DNA from: Solirubrobacterales bacterium
GTDB lineage: Bacteria > Actinomycetota > Thermoleophilia > Solirubrobacterales > JACPNS01
Direction of reading: 5' to 3'
Assembly: GCA_016185345.1 (NCBI GenBank)
Contig: JACPNS010000004.1
Coordinates: 1-64,000, forward strand
DNA: 64,000 bases
Both the position numbers and the translations under genes were made by a program. This document shows, piece after piece, positions 54,269 to 63,799 of this stretch (the stretch's first letter is position 1; each line of letters begins with the position of its first letter). A model generated the notes under the pieces. That model was not told the DNA's origin. It made no database searches and saw only the letters and a list, made by a program, of their open reading frames with translations.

Positions 54269-55135
54269 ATGCTGATCGGCGCACACGTATCCACCTCCGG
54301 CGGGCTGCCCAGGGCGGTCGAGCGCGGCGTTGAAACTGAGTCCACCGCGATCCAGATCTTCAACCAGAGTCCGCGAATGTGGCGACCGACGAAGTACACG
54401 GACGAAGACTTCAAAGCGTTTCGTGACGCGATGGCCGATTCGACTGTAGAGGCGGTGGTCATCCACTCGATTTACCTGATCAACCCAGGCACCTTTGACA
54501 AGGAGCTGGAGAAGAAGTCGCTGACTGCGCTCACGCACGCTCTGACCGTGGGTGACGGGATTGGCGCATCGGGCGTTGTGCTTCACCCCGGTCCGGTCAT
54601 GAAAGGCCGCGACTACGAAGACACGATCAAGCACATCGCTGCCGTCTGCAAAGTGGCACTTGCCGAGACGGACGAGTGCAAGCTCCTGCTCGAGAACTCG
54701 GCCGGGGCCAAAGCCGTCGGCGGGAAGTTTGAGCATCTACAGGATTTGATCTCGCTGCTTGATGGCGACAAGCGCGTCGGCGTCTGCATCGACTCCTGTC
54801 ACTCGCACGCAGCTGGATATGACGTGCGATCGATCGAAGCCGTGACTGAGACCTTCGACGAGCTCCACAAGATCGTCGGGCTGGACCGCGTTGATGCTCT
54901 GCACCTGAACGACTCGCGAGACGAGTTCGGTTCGCATCGCGACCGGCACGACAACCTTGGTGATGGGTTCATCGGCGCCGACGGCATCGGTGCGTTCTTG
55001 TCCGATCCGCGGCTGCAGGACGTGCCTGCACTCCTGGAGATCCCCGGCAAGGAAAAGAGCGGCCCCGGCGCGGCTGACGTGAAGCTCGCATTCAAACTTC
55101 GCGACAAGGCCCTAAAAAAGCGCGCGAAGAAGTAG
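54269..55135 (+). CDS. nfo: Deoxyribonuclease IV (AP endonuclease, EndoIV family)
   Basis: Zinc-dependent AP endonuclease for base-excision repair, 288 aa. It begins MLIGAHVSTSGGL. Zn ligands are suggested in CKLLLENSAG (Glu), VCIDSCHSHAAGYD (Asp, His), HLNDSRDEFGSHRDRH and VPALLEIPG. TAGACT (54255-54260) ends 8 nt before the ATG and there is no ribosome binding site, so the mRNA is probably leaderless. Divergent from gltX by 28 bp. Confidence 0.96.
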   Translation: MLIGAHVSTSGGLPRAVERGVETESTAIQIFNQSPRMWRPTKYTDEDFKAFRDAMADSTVEAVVIHSIYLINPGTFDKELEKKSLTALTHALTVGDGIGASGVVLHPGPVMKGRDYEDTIKHIAAVCKVALAETDECKLLLENSAGAKAVGGKFEHLQDLISLLDGDKRVGVCIDSCHSHAAGYDVRSIEAVTETFDELHKIVGLDRVDALHLNDSRDEFGSHRDRHDNLGDGFIGADGIGAFLSDPRLQDVPALLEIPGKEKSGPGAADVKLAFKLRDKALKKRAKK

Positions 55136-55175
55136 CTCGCGCCAGCGGTCACCAAGCCGCCAAAAGTCGCGCAGA

Positions 55176-58100
55176 TTAGCTGCGCACCTCTGGTGCTGCG
55201 CCGGCGACTTGGACGCCTTCGATCTCTTCGAGTTCAGCGATGAATGCGCTGCTCTTAGAAACTTTGTACATGTCGCCGCACTCGAGAGCAACCTCGTCGT
55301 CGCCCTTGCGCACGACGATCTCGAGCGGCAGCGGGCCCTTGTGCATATCCACCACGCCCTGGATGTCGCGCACGAACGAGGCAACAGAGGGATGCTCGGC
55401 CGTGTCAGCGTCGATCACGACGCGAATTGGCTGATTGGCGAAAGGGCTGCCGGCCGACGCCGCAAGCTCCTCCTCGGTCGGCTCGAACGGCGTGACTTCC
55501 TGAGCGACGAGCTTGACCTCGCCGTCCTTGTGATCGATCCGCCCGCGAACGGTGACGATGGCGTCGTTGTGGAGGTGCTCCTTGACGGCGTCGAGCGCCT
55601 TCGCGAAGACGATGATTTCGACCTGAGCGGTGAGGTCGTCGATCCGCGCGAACATCATATGGCTGCCGTTCTTGGTGCGGATCGTCTTGGACTCGACGAT
55701 CATTCCGCCGACCGAGAGCCAGTCCCCGTCCTTCTTGCGGTCGAGGTCGGCGATCGAGCAGTCCACGCGGGCGCGCAACGCGCCGGCGAGCGTCTTCAAA
55801 GGGTGGTTGGACAAGAACAGTCCGAGCGTTTCCTTCTCTGCGGCGAGCATCTCGGGCTGCTCCCATTCGCCTTCTGGGATCGGCGGGCGGACGACTTCGT
55901 GGGTGGTGGCAACGGCGCTGTCGGCCATGTCGAAGATCGATCCCTGCCCCAGGCGTTCGTCGTTCTGTTGCTTGACGCCGGAGGCCTGGGCCTGCTCCAG
56001 CACCTCAAGCATTCCCTTGCGTGTAGCGCCGGTGGAGGAAAACGCACCGCACTTGACCAGGGATTCGATCGCCTTCTTGTTGACCGAGCGGTTGTCCACG
56101 CGCTCGCAGAAGTCCCACAAGGAACCAAACGGGCCGTCCTTCTCGCGCGCCGCGATGATCGCGTCCACGGCCGCGCCGCCGACGCCCTTCACCGCCTCAA
56201 GACCAAAGCGGATGTTGCCGTCGACAACATTGAAGCGGTGGCCAGACTCGTTGACATCCGGCGGCAGGACCTTGATGCCCATCGCCTCGCACTGCACAAC
56301 AAAGAACGGAACCTTGTCCTTGGTGCTCATCACAGAGCTGATGACAGCGGCCATGTATTCAGCCGGGAAGTTCGCCTTCAGCCACGCCGTGCGGTAGGCG
56401 ATCAGTCCGTAGCAGGCGGCATGCGACTTGTTGAACGAGTAGTCGGCGGCGTCCTCGTTCATCTTCCAGAGCGATTCGATCGTGCCCTCGGCAGTCCCGG
56501 ACGCGCGGCAGCCCTCGAAGAACTCGTCTTTCAGGCCGGCCATCTTCTCGCGGTCCTTCTTGCCGATCGCCTTGCGCAGGTCGTCTGCGCGCGGACCGGA
56601 GAAGCCGGCGATCTGCTTGGCCACGAGCATGTTCTGTTCCTGGTAGAGCACCACGCCGTATGAAGTTTCGGTGATCGATCGCAGTCGTTCGTCGGGGAAC
56701 TTGACCGACTCGGGGTTGCGCTTGCCGCGTGCGTACGCCGGGATGTGGCTCATCGCGCCCGGGCGGTAAAGCGCGACGAGCGCGATCAGGTCTTCGAACT
56801 CTGTTGGGCGAACCTTCTTCAGGGCTTCGCGCATGCCCTCGGACTCAAACTGGAATACGCCGATCGAGTCTCCGGCGGCGAGCATCTTGAACGTCTTCTG
56901 GTCGTCAAGCGGCAACGTGTCCATGTCGGGCCGCTCGTGGCCGGCGCGTTCGATGATGTCCATCGCCTCCTCGATCACGTCGAGGTTGCGCAGGCCGAGG
57001 AAGTCCATCTTCAGCAGGCCAAGCGCCTCGACCGGGCCCATCGAGTACTGCGTGATTACGCGGTAGGCCTTCTCGTCGCCGGGTGCGGATTTGTCTTCAG
57101 CGAGCTGCAGCGGCACGATGTCGGTCAGGGGGCGATCGGCGATCACGACTGCCGCCGCGTGGATCGAGCTGTTTCGCACGGTGTTCTCGAGTCCCATCGC
57201 AAGATCAACGATTTGCTTCGACGTCGGATCGTTCTCGTAGACGTCGTTGAGAGGCTGGCCCTTTTTCAGGCAGTCGGCGAAACTGGGCGAGCGACCCTGC
57301 TCCGGGTCAGGGATCATCTTTGAAAGACGGTCACCCGTGCCGTAGTCGTGGCCGAGCACGCGAGCGGCGTCCCGCACAGCAGCGCGCGGGAACATGCGAC
57401 CGAAGGTGATGATCCGGGCCACGGACTCTTTGCCGTACTTGTCAGAGACGTAGCGAATGACCTTCTCACGGCCATGAACGGAGAAGTCGATGTCGATATC
57501 CGGCATGGACACGCGCTCGGCGTTCAGGAAGCGCTCGAACAACAGGTCGTATGCGATCGGGTCAACGTCGGTGATGCTGAGCGCATAGGAAATTATCGAG
57601 CCAGCAGCAGAGCCACGGCCAGGACCGACAGCGATGTTGTTGTCCTTCGCGTACTTCACGAAGTCCCAGACGATCAGGAAGTAGCTGTTGAAGCCCATCT
57701 TGTCGATCACGGCCATTTCCATCTCGGCGCGCTCCTGGGCCGCTGCGGGCACTGGATCACCGTAACGCTTGACCAGGCCCTCCTGGACCAGCCCGCGCAG
57801 GTACTCGCCGTCTGACTCACCTGACGGCGTCTTGTAGGTAGGGATCAAGCGACCGCCGAGCTCAAAGTTCACGTTGACGCGGTCCGCGATCTCGATCGTT
57901 GACTCGATCGCGCCTTCCCACTGCGCGAACTCGGATGTCATCTCGTCGTTGGGCTTCAGGTAGAACTCATTCGTGTCGAAGGTCATCTTCGGTTCGGCGA
58001 GCGTGCTCTTGGTCTGAACGCAGAGAAGCGCGGCGTGGGAGTCGTAGTCCTCACGGCCCAGGTAATGCACGTCAGCCGTTCCGACGATCGGCCGGCCGAA

Positions 58101-58697
58101 TTCTTTGGCCATCGCGGCGATCTGAGGGTTTGCATTGTTCTGATCGTCGATCTTGTTTTCCTGGATCTCGAAGTAGACGTCTTCGGGGCCGAACACCTGG
58201 ATCAACTGGTCGACGTGCTCACGTGCAGCGGCCGGGTCGTTCTGGTTTATGCGGCGCACGAATCTCGATGCCAAACAACCGGTCAGCGCGATGATGCCCT
58301 CGTTGTACTGCTGCAGCAGCTCCATATCCACGTTGGCCTTGCCCCGGTGAAAGCCCTCGAGGAAGCCCGCGCTGCAGAGCTTGGTGAGGTTGCGGAAACC
58401 GATGTCGGATTCGGCGAGCAACGTGAGATGGTTGCGTTCGACCTTGCCGGACTCTTTGCGGCGACGGTCATCGACGTAATAGACCTCGCAGCCGAAGATT
58501 GGCTTAATGCCTTCCTTTTTGCAGGCCTCGTGGAGCTCGACCGAGCCGTTCATCACGCCGTGATCGGTCAGGCCCAGCGCAGGCTGGTCAAAGGCGGCCG
58601 CGCGCTCGGCGAGATCTTTGATGTGTGCGGCCCCGTCGAGCAGCGAATACTCAGAGTGGACGTGCAGATGCGCAACAGATTTGACGGGTCCGGTCAC
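55176..58697 (-). CDS. dnaE: DNA polymerase III alpha subunit
   Basis: Main replicative polymerase, 1173 aa. A PHP domain at the N-terminus (HLHVHSEYSLLDG) is followed by the C-family palm with catalytic aspartates in MPDIDIDFSVHGR and GPGRGSAAGSIISYAL. The fingers contain SGPRADDLRKAIGKKDREKM and NKSHAACYGLIAYRTAWLKA. Then come the helix-hairpin-helix and OB-fold regions (SVGGMIVESKTIRTKNGSHM) and a tau-binding tail. Length is standard for DnaE1. Confidence 0.97.
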   Translation of the reverse strand: MTGPVKSVAHLHVHSEYSLLDGAAHIKDLAERAAAFDQPALGLTDHGVMNGSVELHEACKKEGIKPIFGCEVYYVDDRRRKESGKVERNHLTLLAESDIGFRNLTKLCSAGFLEGFHRGKANVDMELLQQYNEGIIALTGCLASRFVRRINQNDPAAAREHVDQLIQVFGPEDVYFEIQENKIDDQNNANPQIAAMAKEFGRPIVGTADVHYLGREDYDSHAALLCVQTKSTLAEPKMTFDTNEFYLKPNDEMTSEFAQWEGAIESTIEIADRVNVNFELGGRLIPTYKTPSGESDGEYLRGLVQEGLVKRYGDPVPAAAQERAEMEMAVIDKMGFNSYFLIVWDFVKYAKDNNIAVGPGRGSAAGSIISYALSITDVDPIAYDLLFERFLNAERVSMPDIDIDFSVHGREKVIRYVSDKYGKESVARIITFGRMFPRAAVRDAARVLGHDYGTGDRLSKMIPDPEQGRSPSFADCLKKGQPLNDVYENDPTSKQIVDLAMGLENTVRNSSIHAAAVVIADRPLTDIVPLQLAEDKSAPGDEKAYRVITQYSMGPVEALGLLKMDFLGLRNLDVIEEAMDIIERAGHERPDMDTLPLDDQKTFKMLAAGDSIGVFQFESEGMREALKKVRPTEFEDLIALVALYRPGAMSHIPAYARGKRNPESVKFPDERLRSITETSYGVVLYQEQNMLVAKQIAGFSGPRADDLRKAIGKKDREKMAGLKDEFFEGCRASGTAEGTIESLWKMNEDAADYSFNKSHAACYGLIAYRTAWLKANFPAEYMAAVISSVMSTKDKVPFFVVQCEAMGIKVLPPDVNESGHRFNVVDGNIRFGLEAVKGVGGAAVDAIIAAREKDGPFGSLWDFCERVDNRSVNKKAIESLVKCGAFSSTGATRKGMLEVLEQAQASGVKQQNDERLGQGSIFDMADSAVATTHEVVRPPIPEGEWEQPEMLAAEKETLGLFLSNHPLKTLAGALRARVDCSIADLDRKKDGDWLSVGGMIVESKTIRTKNGSHMMFARIDDLTAQVEIIVFAKALDAVKEHLHNDAIVTVRGRIDHKDGEVKLVAQEVTPFEPTEEELAASAGSPFANQPIRVVIDADTAEHPSVASFVRDIQGVVDMHKGPLPLEIVVRKGDDEVALECGDMYKVSKSSAFIAELEEIEGVQVAGAAPEVRS

Positions 58698-58808
58698 GAG
58701 ACGATCCTAGGTCGGGACCCGGCGTCTTGATCAAGTGCGAATACCACCAGTTTCGCCGACGTCGCAAACTGCATGATTTTCCATGTCACCCAATACGATC
58801 ACTTTCGG

Positions 58809-59138
58809 ATGATTCGAGTCTTTTCCGAAACAGCCACGCGCAAGCGCCAGCACGCGATGGCGGCCTTGTTCGGCGTCGCGGCACTTCTGGTCGTGCTTGC
58901 CACACACGGCCTCGTGATGGACGACTCAATGCACAACGACAGCGCTGCCCAATGCGTCGCGGCAACAGCCGACGCTTCGCCCGCAAGGTTGTGCACCCCC
59001 CTCAGTTCGGTTCTCGCCGAGAGCGAGCGGCCTGGCCTTGATTTGCGTGCGATCCGGCCGCAAGACGTTTCTCGCCCCGCCTCCCCCGAGCTTCAGAGCA
59101 GGCACGGACCAAGTGACCTCCAGGTGTTTCGGATCTGA
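58809..59138 (+). CDS. Small secreted or membrane-anchored protein of the metal cluster
   Basis: A 109-aa protein from the ATG at 58809: basic start (ATRKRQHAM), one hydrophobic segment (AALFGVAALLVVLATHGLVM, about 16-35), then DDSMHNDSAAQC with Met/His/Cys and a Pro-rich tail. It recalls DUF6153-type proteins that accompany DUF305 genes in actinobacteria. It lies 65 bp before the DUF305 gene, suggesting a periplasmic or surface metal-handling role (inference). Confidence 0.6.
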   Translation: MIRVFSETATRKRQHAMAALFGVAALLVVLATHGLVMDDSMHNDSAAQCVAATADASPARLCTPLSSVLAESERPGLDLRAIRPQDVSRPASPELQSRHGPSDLQVFRI

Positions 59139-59203
59139 TTCACGCTCCGCGGTGCCCTTCTGCCGCCATGAGACCCTTTGAACCGATACCGAAAGAGAAA
59201 AAA

Positions 59204-59818
59204 GTGAAATTTAAAACATTTGTAGTCGCACTCGCGCTCGTAGCCATCGCCGTCGTGGCGTCTGGTTGCGGAAGCGACAAGTCCAGTGATGCGCAGAACA
59301 GCAACATGGCTGGAATGACCGGAATGGATGGCATGAACGGCATGGACGGCAATCAAGTCGACGCGATGTTCGTCGCGGGCATGATCCCCCATCACGAAGC
59401 CGCCGTTGCCATGGCGGAGCTTGCCATCAAATCGGCTGAGCGGTCCGAGATCAAGAAACTGTCCAAAAACATCATCGCTTCCCAGAACGCTGAGATTGAG
59501 CAGATGCAACAGTTGCAAGCAAAGCTGCCGGCCACGTCAAAATCGATGATGAACGACCAGGACATGTCCGCAATGATGAGCGAAACTGAGTCGCTGAAGG
59601 ACGCGAAGGACTTCGACAAGGCCTTCATCGACGCGATGATCCCCCATCATCAGTCGGCGATCATGATGGCCAAAAAAGAAATCGATCAAGGGACCAACCC
59701 CGAGGTCGTGAAAATCGCCAAAGCGGTGGTTGCCGCCCAGACAAAAGAGATCGCCGAGATGCAGTCCTGGCGAATCGACTGGTACGGCGAGCCACTCCCC
59801 ACCGCGAGCACTTCATAG
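59204..59818 (+). CDS. DUF305 lipoprotein
   Basis: A 204-aa exported lipoprotein from the GTG at 59204 (GAAAGAG upstream). It has a signal peptide with lipobox VVASGC (Cys22), then a Met/Gly-rich linker (MAGMTGMDGMNGMDG) that could bind copper. Two ferritin-like DUF305 repeats follow, each with MIPHHEAAVAMAE or MIPHHQSAIMMAK. DUF305 proteins often stand next to copper resistance genes. The ATG at 59168 would add a poor N-terminus. Confidence 0.88.
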   Translation: MKFKTFVVALALVAIAVVASGCGSDKSSDAQNSNMAGMTGMDGMNGMDGNQVDAMFVAGMIPHHEAAVAMAELAIKSAERSEIKKLSKNIIASQNAEIEQMQQLQAKLPATSKSMMNDQDMSAMMSETESLKDAKDFDKAFIDAMIPHHQSAIMMAKKEIDQGTNPEVVKIAKAVVAAQTKEIAEMQSWRIDWYGEPLPTASTS

Positions 59819-59876
59819 AGCTCTATGGGGTCAACGGGCCAGTGATCGATTTCGGCTTGGCCGATTTCTGACGCTC

Positions 59877-59906
59877 GAGGGGGCTTGCTATTGCGCGAGC
59901 CCCCTC
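59877..59906 (+). terminator. Hairpin after the DUF305 gene
   Basis: GAGGGGGCT (59877-59885) and AGCCCCCTC (59898-59906) form a perfect 9-bp stem with a 12-nt loop, 58 bp after the DUF305 stop. No T-tract follows, so it may be a Rho-assisted or weak terminator. Confidence 0.55.
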
Positions 59907-59974
59907 AGCTCGGGTCCGTCGGCTCGGTCGTCGATGCTCGCGGAATTGAGCGGTTCATCTAGTACTCTGCGCAG

Positions 59975-60877
59975 ATGAGCGAAGGTCATTCACACGCCAC
60001 GGCAGCATCGGCAGGTTCGCGGCACTTGCGGCCACTCGCCATCGCGCTCGCGCTGACGGCCACGTACATGGTCGTCGAAGTCGTGGCCGGGATCCTGACC
60101 AACTCTTTGGCACTGATCAGCGACGCCGGTCATATGCTGACCGACGTGGTCGGACTGAGCATGGCTCTGGCCGCGATCCGGTTCTCACAGAGCCGCCGCG
60201 ACACATCTCATACTTACGGTCTTTATCGGCTCGAGATCCTCGCGAGCCTCGTGAACGCGCTCTTGCTGTTCGCTGTTTCTGGTTATGTGATTTACGAGGC
60301 AGTCCAACGCTTCTCAGAACCCCCCGAGGTTCGCGGTGTCCCGTTGATGGTCGTGGCCGCGGTCGGCCTTATCGTGAATCTCATTTCCTTTCGGCTACTT
60401 GCTGCCGGCTCGAAGGAAAGCATCAACGTGCGCGGAGCATTCCTCGAGGTCATGGCCGACGCCCTCGGGTCTGCAGGCGTGCTTCTCGCCGGCCTGATCC
60501 TGATCACGACGGGGTGGCAGTACGCCGATCCATTGATCGGGGCGGGTATCGGTCTCTTCATCCTGCCTCGCACCTGGCGTCTCGCGAAGGCGTCGCTCAG
60601 AATTTTGCTCGAAATCGCGCCCGCGAATATCGACGTCGGGGAAATCCAGTCGCGCCTGGCTTCGATCCCAGGTGTGGAAGAGGTACACGACCTCCACGTA
60701 TGGACCCTGACTTCCGGCATCGACAGCGCCTCCGGCCACCTCGCACTCACCGAGGGTGCCGACGTGCGGGCCGTCCTGTCCTCGGCGACGACGCTGTTTC
60801 AGAACGAGTTCGGTGTCTCGCACGTGACCCTGCAGTGCGAGCCACAGGGATTTCGCGAAAAGCCGATCACGGTCTGA
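59975..60877 (+). CDS. Cation diffusion facilitator (CzcD/ZitB-like)
   Basis: A 300-aa membrane efflux carrier exchanging protons for Zn and related ions. About six membrane segments are seen. Site residues lie in LISDAGHMLTDVVGLSMA and FLEVMADALGSAGVLLAG (Glu where many family members have His). A C-terminal cytoplasmic domain has GVEEVHDLHVWTLTSG. A TACTCT box ends 6 nt before the ATG. Its stop overlaps the start of the P-type ATPase (TGATG). Confidence 0.93.
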   Translation: MSEGHSHATAASAGSRHLRPLAIALALTATYMVVEVVAGILTNSLALISDAGHMLTDVVGLSMALAAIRFSQSRRDTSHTYGLYRLEILASLVNALLLFAVSGYVIYEAVQRFSEPPEVRGVPLMVVAAVGLIVNLISFRLLAAGSKESINVRGAFLEVMADALGSAGVLLAGLILITTGWQYADPLIGAGIGLFILPRTWRLAKASLRILLEIAPANIDVGEIQSRLASIPGVEEVHDLHVWTLTSGIDSASGHLALTEGADVRAVLSSATTLFQNEFGVSHVTLQCEPQGFREKPITV

Positions 60878-63327
60878 TGACTATGAGTGACACGATCCAG
60901 GTTGAGGTGCCAATCGAACTCGAGCACGACTGTGAAGCGTGCGTGCATCGCCTGCGCGAAGAACTTTTTCTGCATCATGGCGTGATCGGGATTGATGACA
61001 CTTCGAGCCGCTCAAAGCTTCGCGTAGATATCGACCCCGTGCAGTGCTCGGCCAGCTGCCTGCTGGAGACCTCTGGCAACACGCAGGACGGCCTTCGCGA
61101 TCGCTTCGCTCATGATGAACTCAGGGTGACGGGCATGGATTGCGCCGATTGCGCCAACACGATTCAGCGCGCCGTAGCTCGCGCTGAAGGCGTAAGTCAT
61201 GCCGAGGTCAGCTTCCCGGCGTCCTCAATGCGCGTCGAATATGAGTCTCAATCAGTCGATCGCGCGCGAGTCACTGGTCTGGTCGAGCGGCTCGGCTACC
61301 GCGTGTCTGAAATGGACGACGATTCAACAGACACGCTGCCCGTGTGGAAGCGTGTGGAGACCCACACGTTCGCCGCCGCGGCACTGCTCCTGCTCGCCCT
61401 GTTTGTCGATTTTGGGCTCGATCTGAACACTCTCGCAGTCGTGCTGTATGGCGCGTCGATCCTCGTCGGCGGAACCCAGATCGCGCGCACAGGCCTCGCT
61501 GCCTTGTATGCGACACGCCGTCCAGACATTCGCTTTCTGATGACGATCGCAGTGACGGGCGCCGCCACGATCGGGGCGTGGCTCGAAGCCGCTCTCGTAG
61601 TGGTGCTTTTCTCCGTGGGTGAACTGCTCGAATCACGCGCTGTAGAGCATGCCCGACGAGAACTGACGGGTCTCGTCGCCCTGGCTCCAAACTTCGCAAA
61701 TCTGCGACGCTCGCATTCGCATGGCGACGGCCCCGCCCACTACGAAGAATCTCAGGTGCCGGCAAGCGAGCTTAAAATCGGGGACGAAATCGTGATCCGG
61801 CCGGGCGAGGCGATTGCGGCCGACGCCGTGCTGATCGAGGGCGCTTCATCGGTCGATCAGGCTCCAATCACGGGCGAGTCCACTCCGGTGGACAAGGCGA
61901 TTGGCGACGTGCTGTTTGCCGGCACGCTCAATGGCCAGGGAATGATGGTTGCTCGCGTCAGCACTGCGCCCGGTGATTCGACCCTCGCCCGCATCGCAAC
62001 CCTCGTGGCAGAAGCTCAATCTCGCAAGTCGCCGTCCGAGCGCTGGGTCGACAGCTTCGCTCGGATCTACACGCCCGTCGTGATGCTCGCCTCGGTCCTC
62101 GTCGCCGCGCTCCCGCCGCTTTTGGGCGACACCAGCTTTGCGGACTCGTTCTACAGCGCGCTCGCGCTTTTGATCCTCGCCTGCCCCTGTGCCCTGGTGA
62201 TTTCGACGCCGGTCGCGATCGTTTCAGCCCTGGCACGGGCATCCTCCGCGGGCGTCCTGATCAAGGGCGGCGCGCATCTCGAGATGGCGGTTTCGATATC
62301 GGCTGTCGCCTTTGACAAGACTGGGACCCTCACGGAGGGTCGACCTCGCGTGGTCGCGGTTGACGCAACGCTCGGAGAGGCAGACGAACTCCTCGCGCTC
62401 GCCGCTTCACTGGAACAGGGCTCTGAGCATCCGCTGGCCAAGGCGATTGTGTCCGAGGCGAAGAGCCGGTCGCTGCAGTTGTCGCCGGTAGAAGGATTTG
62501 AGGCGCTGGCCGGGCTGGGGGCACGCGGCACAGTCGATGGCTCTGAAATCCAGATTGGCAACACGAGATTGTTCGAGCGGTCGGATTTTCCTGACGTTGC
62601 ATCGATCGCAGCCATGAAAGAATTTGCGGACGACCCGCAGACGCGAGTTCTACTCGTCCGTGACGGCGCCCTGCTCGGTTCGATCGAGCTGGCCGACACG
62701 CCCCGGCCGGAGGCAGCCCAGGCCATTAGCGAACTGCACAAGCTCGGGATCAAGCGCACTGTGATGCTCACAGGCGACAATCATCGGACGGCGCGGGCCG
62801 TGGCCGATGGCTTGGGAATCGACGAAGTGAGGGCCGAGCTCCTGCCGGCGGACAAAGTCGCTGCGATCGCCGGCCTGGGTGCTGGTACAGCCATGGTCGG
62901 AGATGGCGTAAACGACGCCCCGGCACTCGCGGCAGCGGACCTTGGTATTGCGATGGGAAGTGCTGGCAGCGCGACCGCTATCGAGGTCGCAGACATCGCC
63001 CTGATGGGCGATGATCCACGGAAGGTTGCGGAGCTGATCGCCACGGCGCGCTGGACCAAAGCCGTGGTGCGGCAGAACATTGCCTTCTCCCTGAGCACGA
63101 AGGCTCTTGCGCTGGCGTTCCTTGCCGTCGGCGCGTTACCGCTGTGGGCGGCCGTGGCTACCGATGTTGGCGCCTCGCTGGTCGTTGTTGGCAACAGTCT
63201 CAGGCTTCTGAGCCGTACCCCGGGCGGCAGATTGCGCAACACGAACGTGCTAGCAACTGCAGTCTCGGCGCGGACTGGCGAGTTCCCGATCGCAGCCAAG
63301 AATGAGCGGTGCTGCGATGACTGCTGA
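60877..63327 (+). CDS. P1B-type metal ATPase, Zn/Cd/Pb class (ZntA/CadA-like)
   Basis: An 816-aa efflux pump from the ATG at 60877. A diverged N-terminal metal domain (CEAC at 19-22) precedes a regular HMA domain (GMDCADC, 86-92). Then come membrane helices with the CPC motif (ACPCALVIS), the phosphorylation site DKTGTLTEGRP, HPLAKA, GDGVNDAPAL and TDVGASLVVVGNS, whose Asp marks the P1B-2 (Zn/Cd/Pb) class. The C-terminus ends ERCCDDC, an added Cys cluster. Coupled to the CDF gene and overlapping the ArsR gene. Confidence 0.94.
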   Translation: MTMSDTIQVEVPIELEHDCEACVHRLREELFLHHGVIGIDDTSSRSKLRVDIDPVQCSASCLLETSGNTQDGLRDRFAHDELRVTGMDCADCANTIQRAVARAEGVSHAEVSFPASSMRVEYESQSVDRARVTGLVERLGYRVSEMDDDSTDTLPVWKRVETHTFAAAALLLLALFVDFGLDLNTLAVVLYGASILVGGTQIARTGLAALYATRRPDIRFLMTIAVTGAATIGAWLEAALVVVLFSVGELLESRAVEHARRELTGLVALAPNFANLRRSHSHGDGPAHYEESQVPASELKIGDEIVIRPGEAIAADAVLIEGASSVDQAPITGESTPVDKAIGDVLFAGTLNGQGMMVARVSTAPGDSTLARIATLVAEAQSRKSPSERWVDSFARIYTPVVMLASVLVAALPPLLGDTSFADSFYSALALLILACPCALVISTPVAIVSALARASSAGVLIKGGAHLEMAVSISAVAFDKTGTLTEGRPRVVAVDATLGEADELLALAASLEQGSEHPLAKAIVSEAKSRSLQLSPVEGFEALAGLGARGTVDGSEIQIGNTRLFERSDFPDVASIAAMKEFADDPQTRVLLVRDGALLGSIELADTPRPEAAQAISELHKLGIKRTVMLTGDNHRTARAVADGLGIDEVRAELLPADKVAAIAGLGAGTAMVGDGVNDAPALAAADLGIAMGSAGSATAIEVADIALMGDDPRKVAELIATARWTKAVVRQNIAFSLSTKALALAFLAVGALPLWAAVATDVGASLVVVGNSLRLLSRTPGGRLRNTNVLATAVSARTGEFPIAAKNERCCDDC

Positions 63328-63709
63328 ACCGACGCCACTCGACAGCTGCGAACAACGTCTCGTCAATCCCGTGCGAGTCGCGGAAATCCGCGGGCGCGTG
63401 CCTGCGCCTGAAACTGTTTCTGAGCTGGCGGACGTTTTTCGAGTTCTTGCTGAGCCGTCCCGCCTGGGGATCGTCGCTGCACTTCTGGAAGCCGGCGAGC
63501 TCTGCGTTTGCGACCTCGCCGCCACGGTCGGCCTCTCTGAAACTTCCACGTCACAGCATCTGCGAGTCCTGCGCAGCGGACGCACCGTACGCAGTAGGCG
63601 TGAAGGACGCATCGTGTATTACGCGCTGGATGACTCGCACGTGCGACTGCTGCTGGATGTCGCGCTCCAGCACGTCGCTCACGGGTCAGAATCGCCCGAG
63701 CACGACTGA
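63317..63709 (+). CDS. ArsR/SmtB-family metal sensor (CadC-like)
   Basis: A 130-aa winged-helix repressor. ELCVCDL (Cys63, Cys65) in the recognition-helix region plus N-terminal Cys11 match the alpha3N site of CadC, which senses Cd, Pb or Zn. DNA-binding residues SETSTSQHLRVLRSGRTVRS follow. It overlaps the end of the ATPase gene by 11 bp, so it is translated with the pump it probably controls. An ATG at 63302 would add five residues. Confidence 0.92.
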   Translation: MTAEPTPLDSCEQRLVNPVRVAEIRGRVPAPETVSELADVFRVLAEPSRLGIVAALLEAGELCVCDLAATVGLSETSTSQHLRVLRSGRTVRSRREGRIVYYALDDSHVRLLLDVALQHVAHGSESPEHD

Positions 63710-63799
63710 GCGGCAACATCTGCCATATCGGCGGCCTCACAGCAAGAAGACTCCGAAAGCTCGGCTCGGTGAGCCGAACGACCTTGCCAGACACTACGG

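Noticed and set aside
63710-63799. Terminator between the ArsR and ATPase genes
   Set aside because: Only a short CGGCTC/GAGCCG stem without T-tract is visible; too weak to call.
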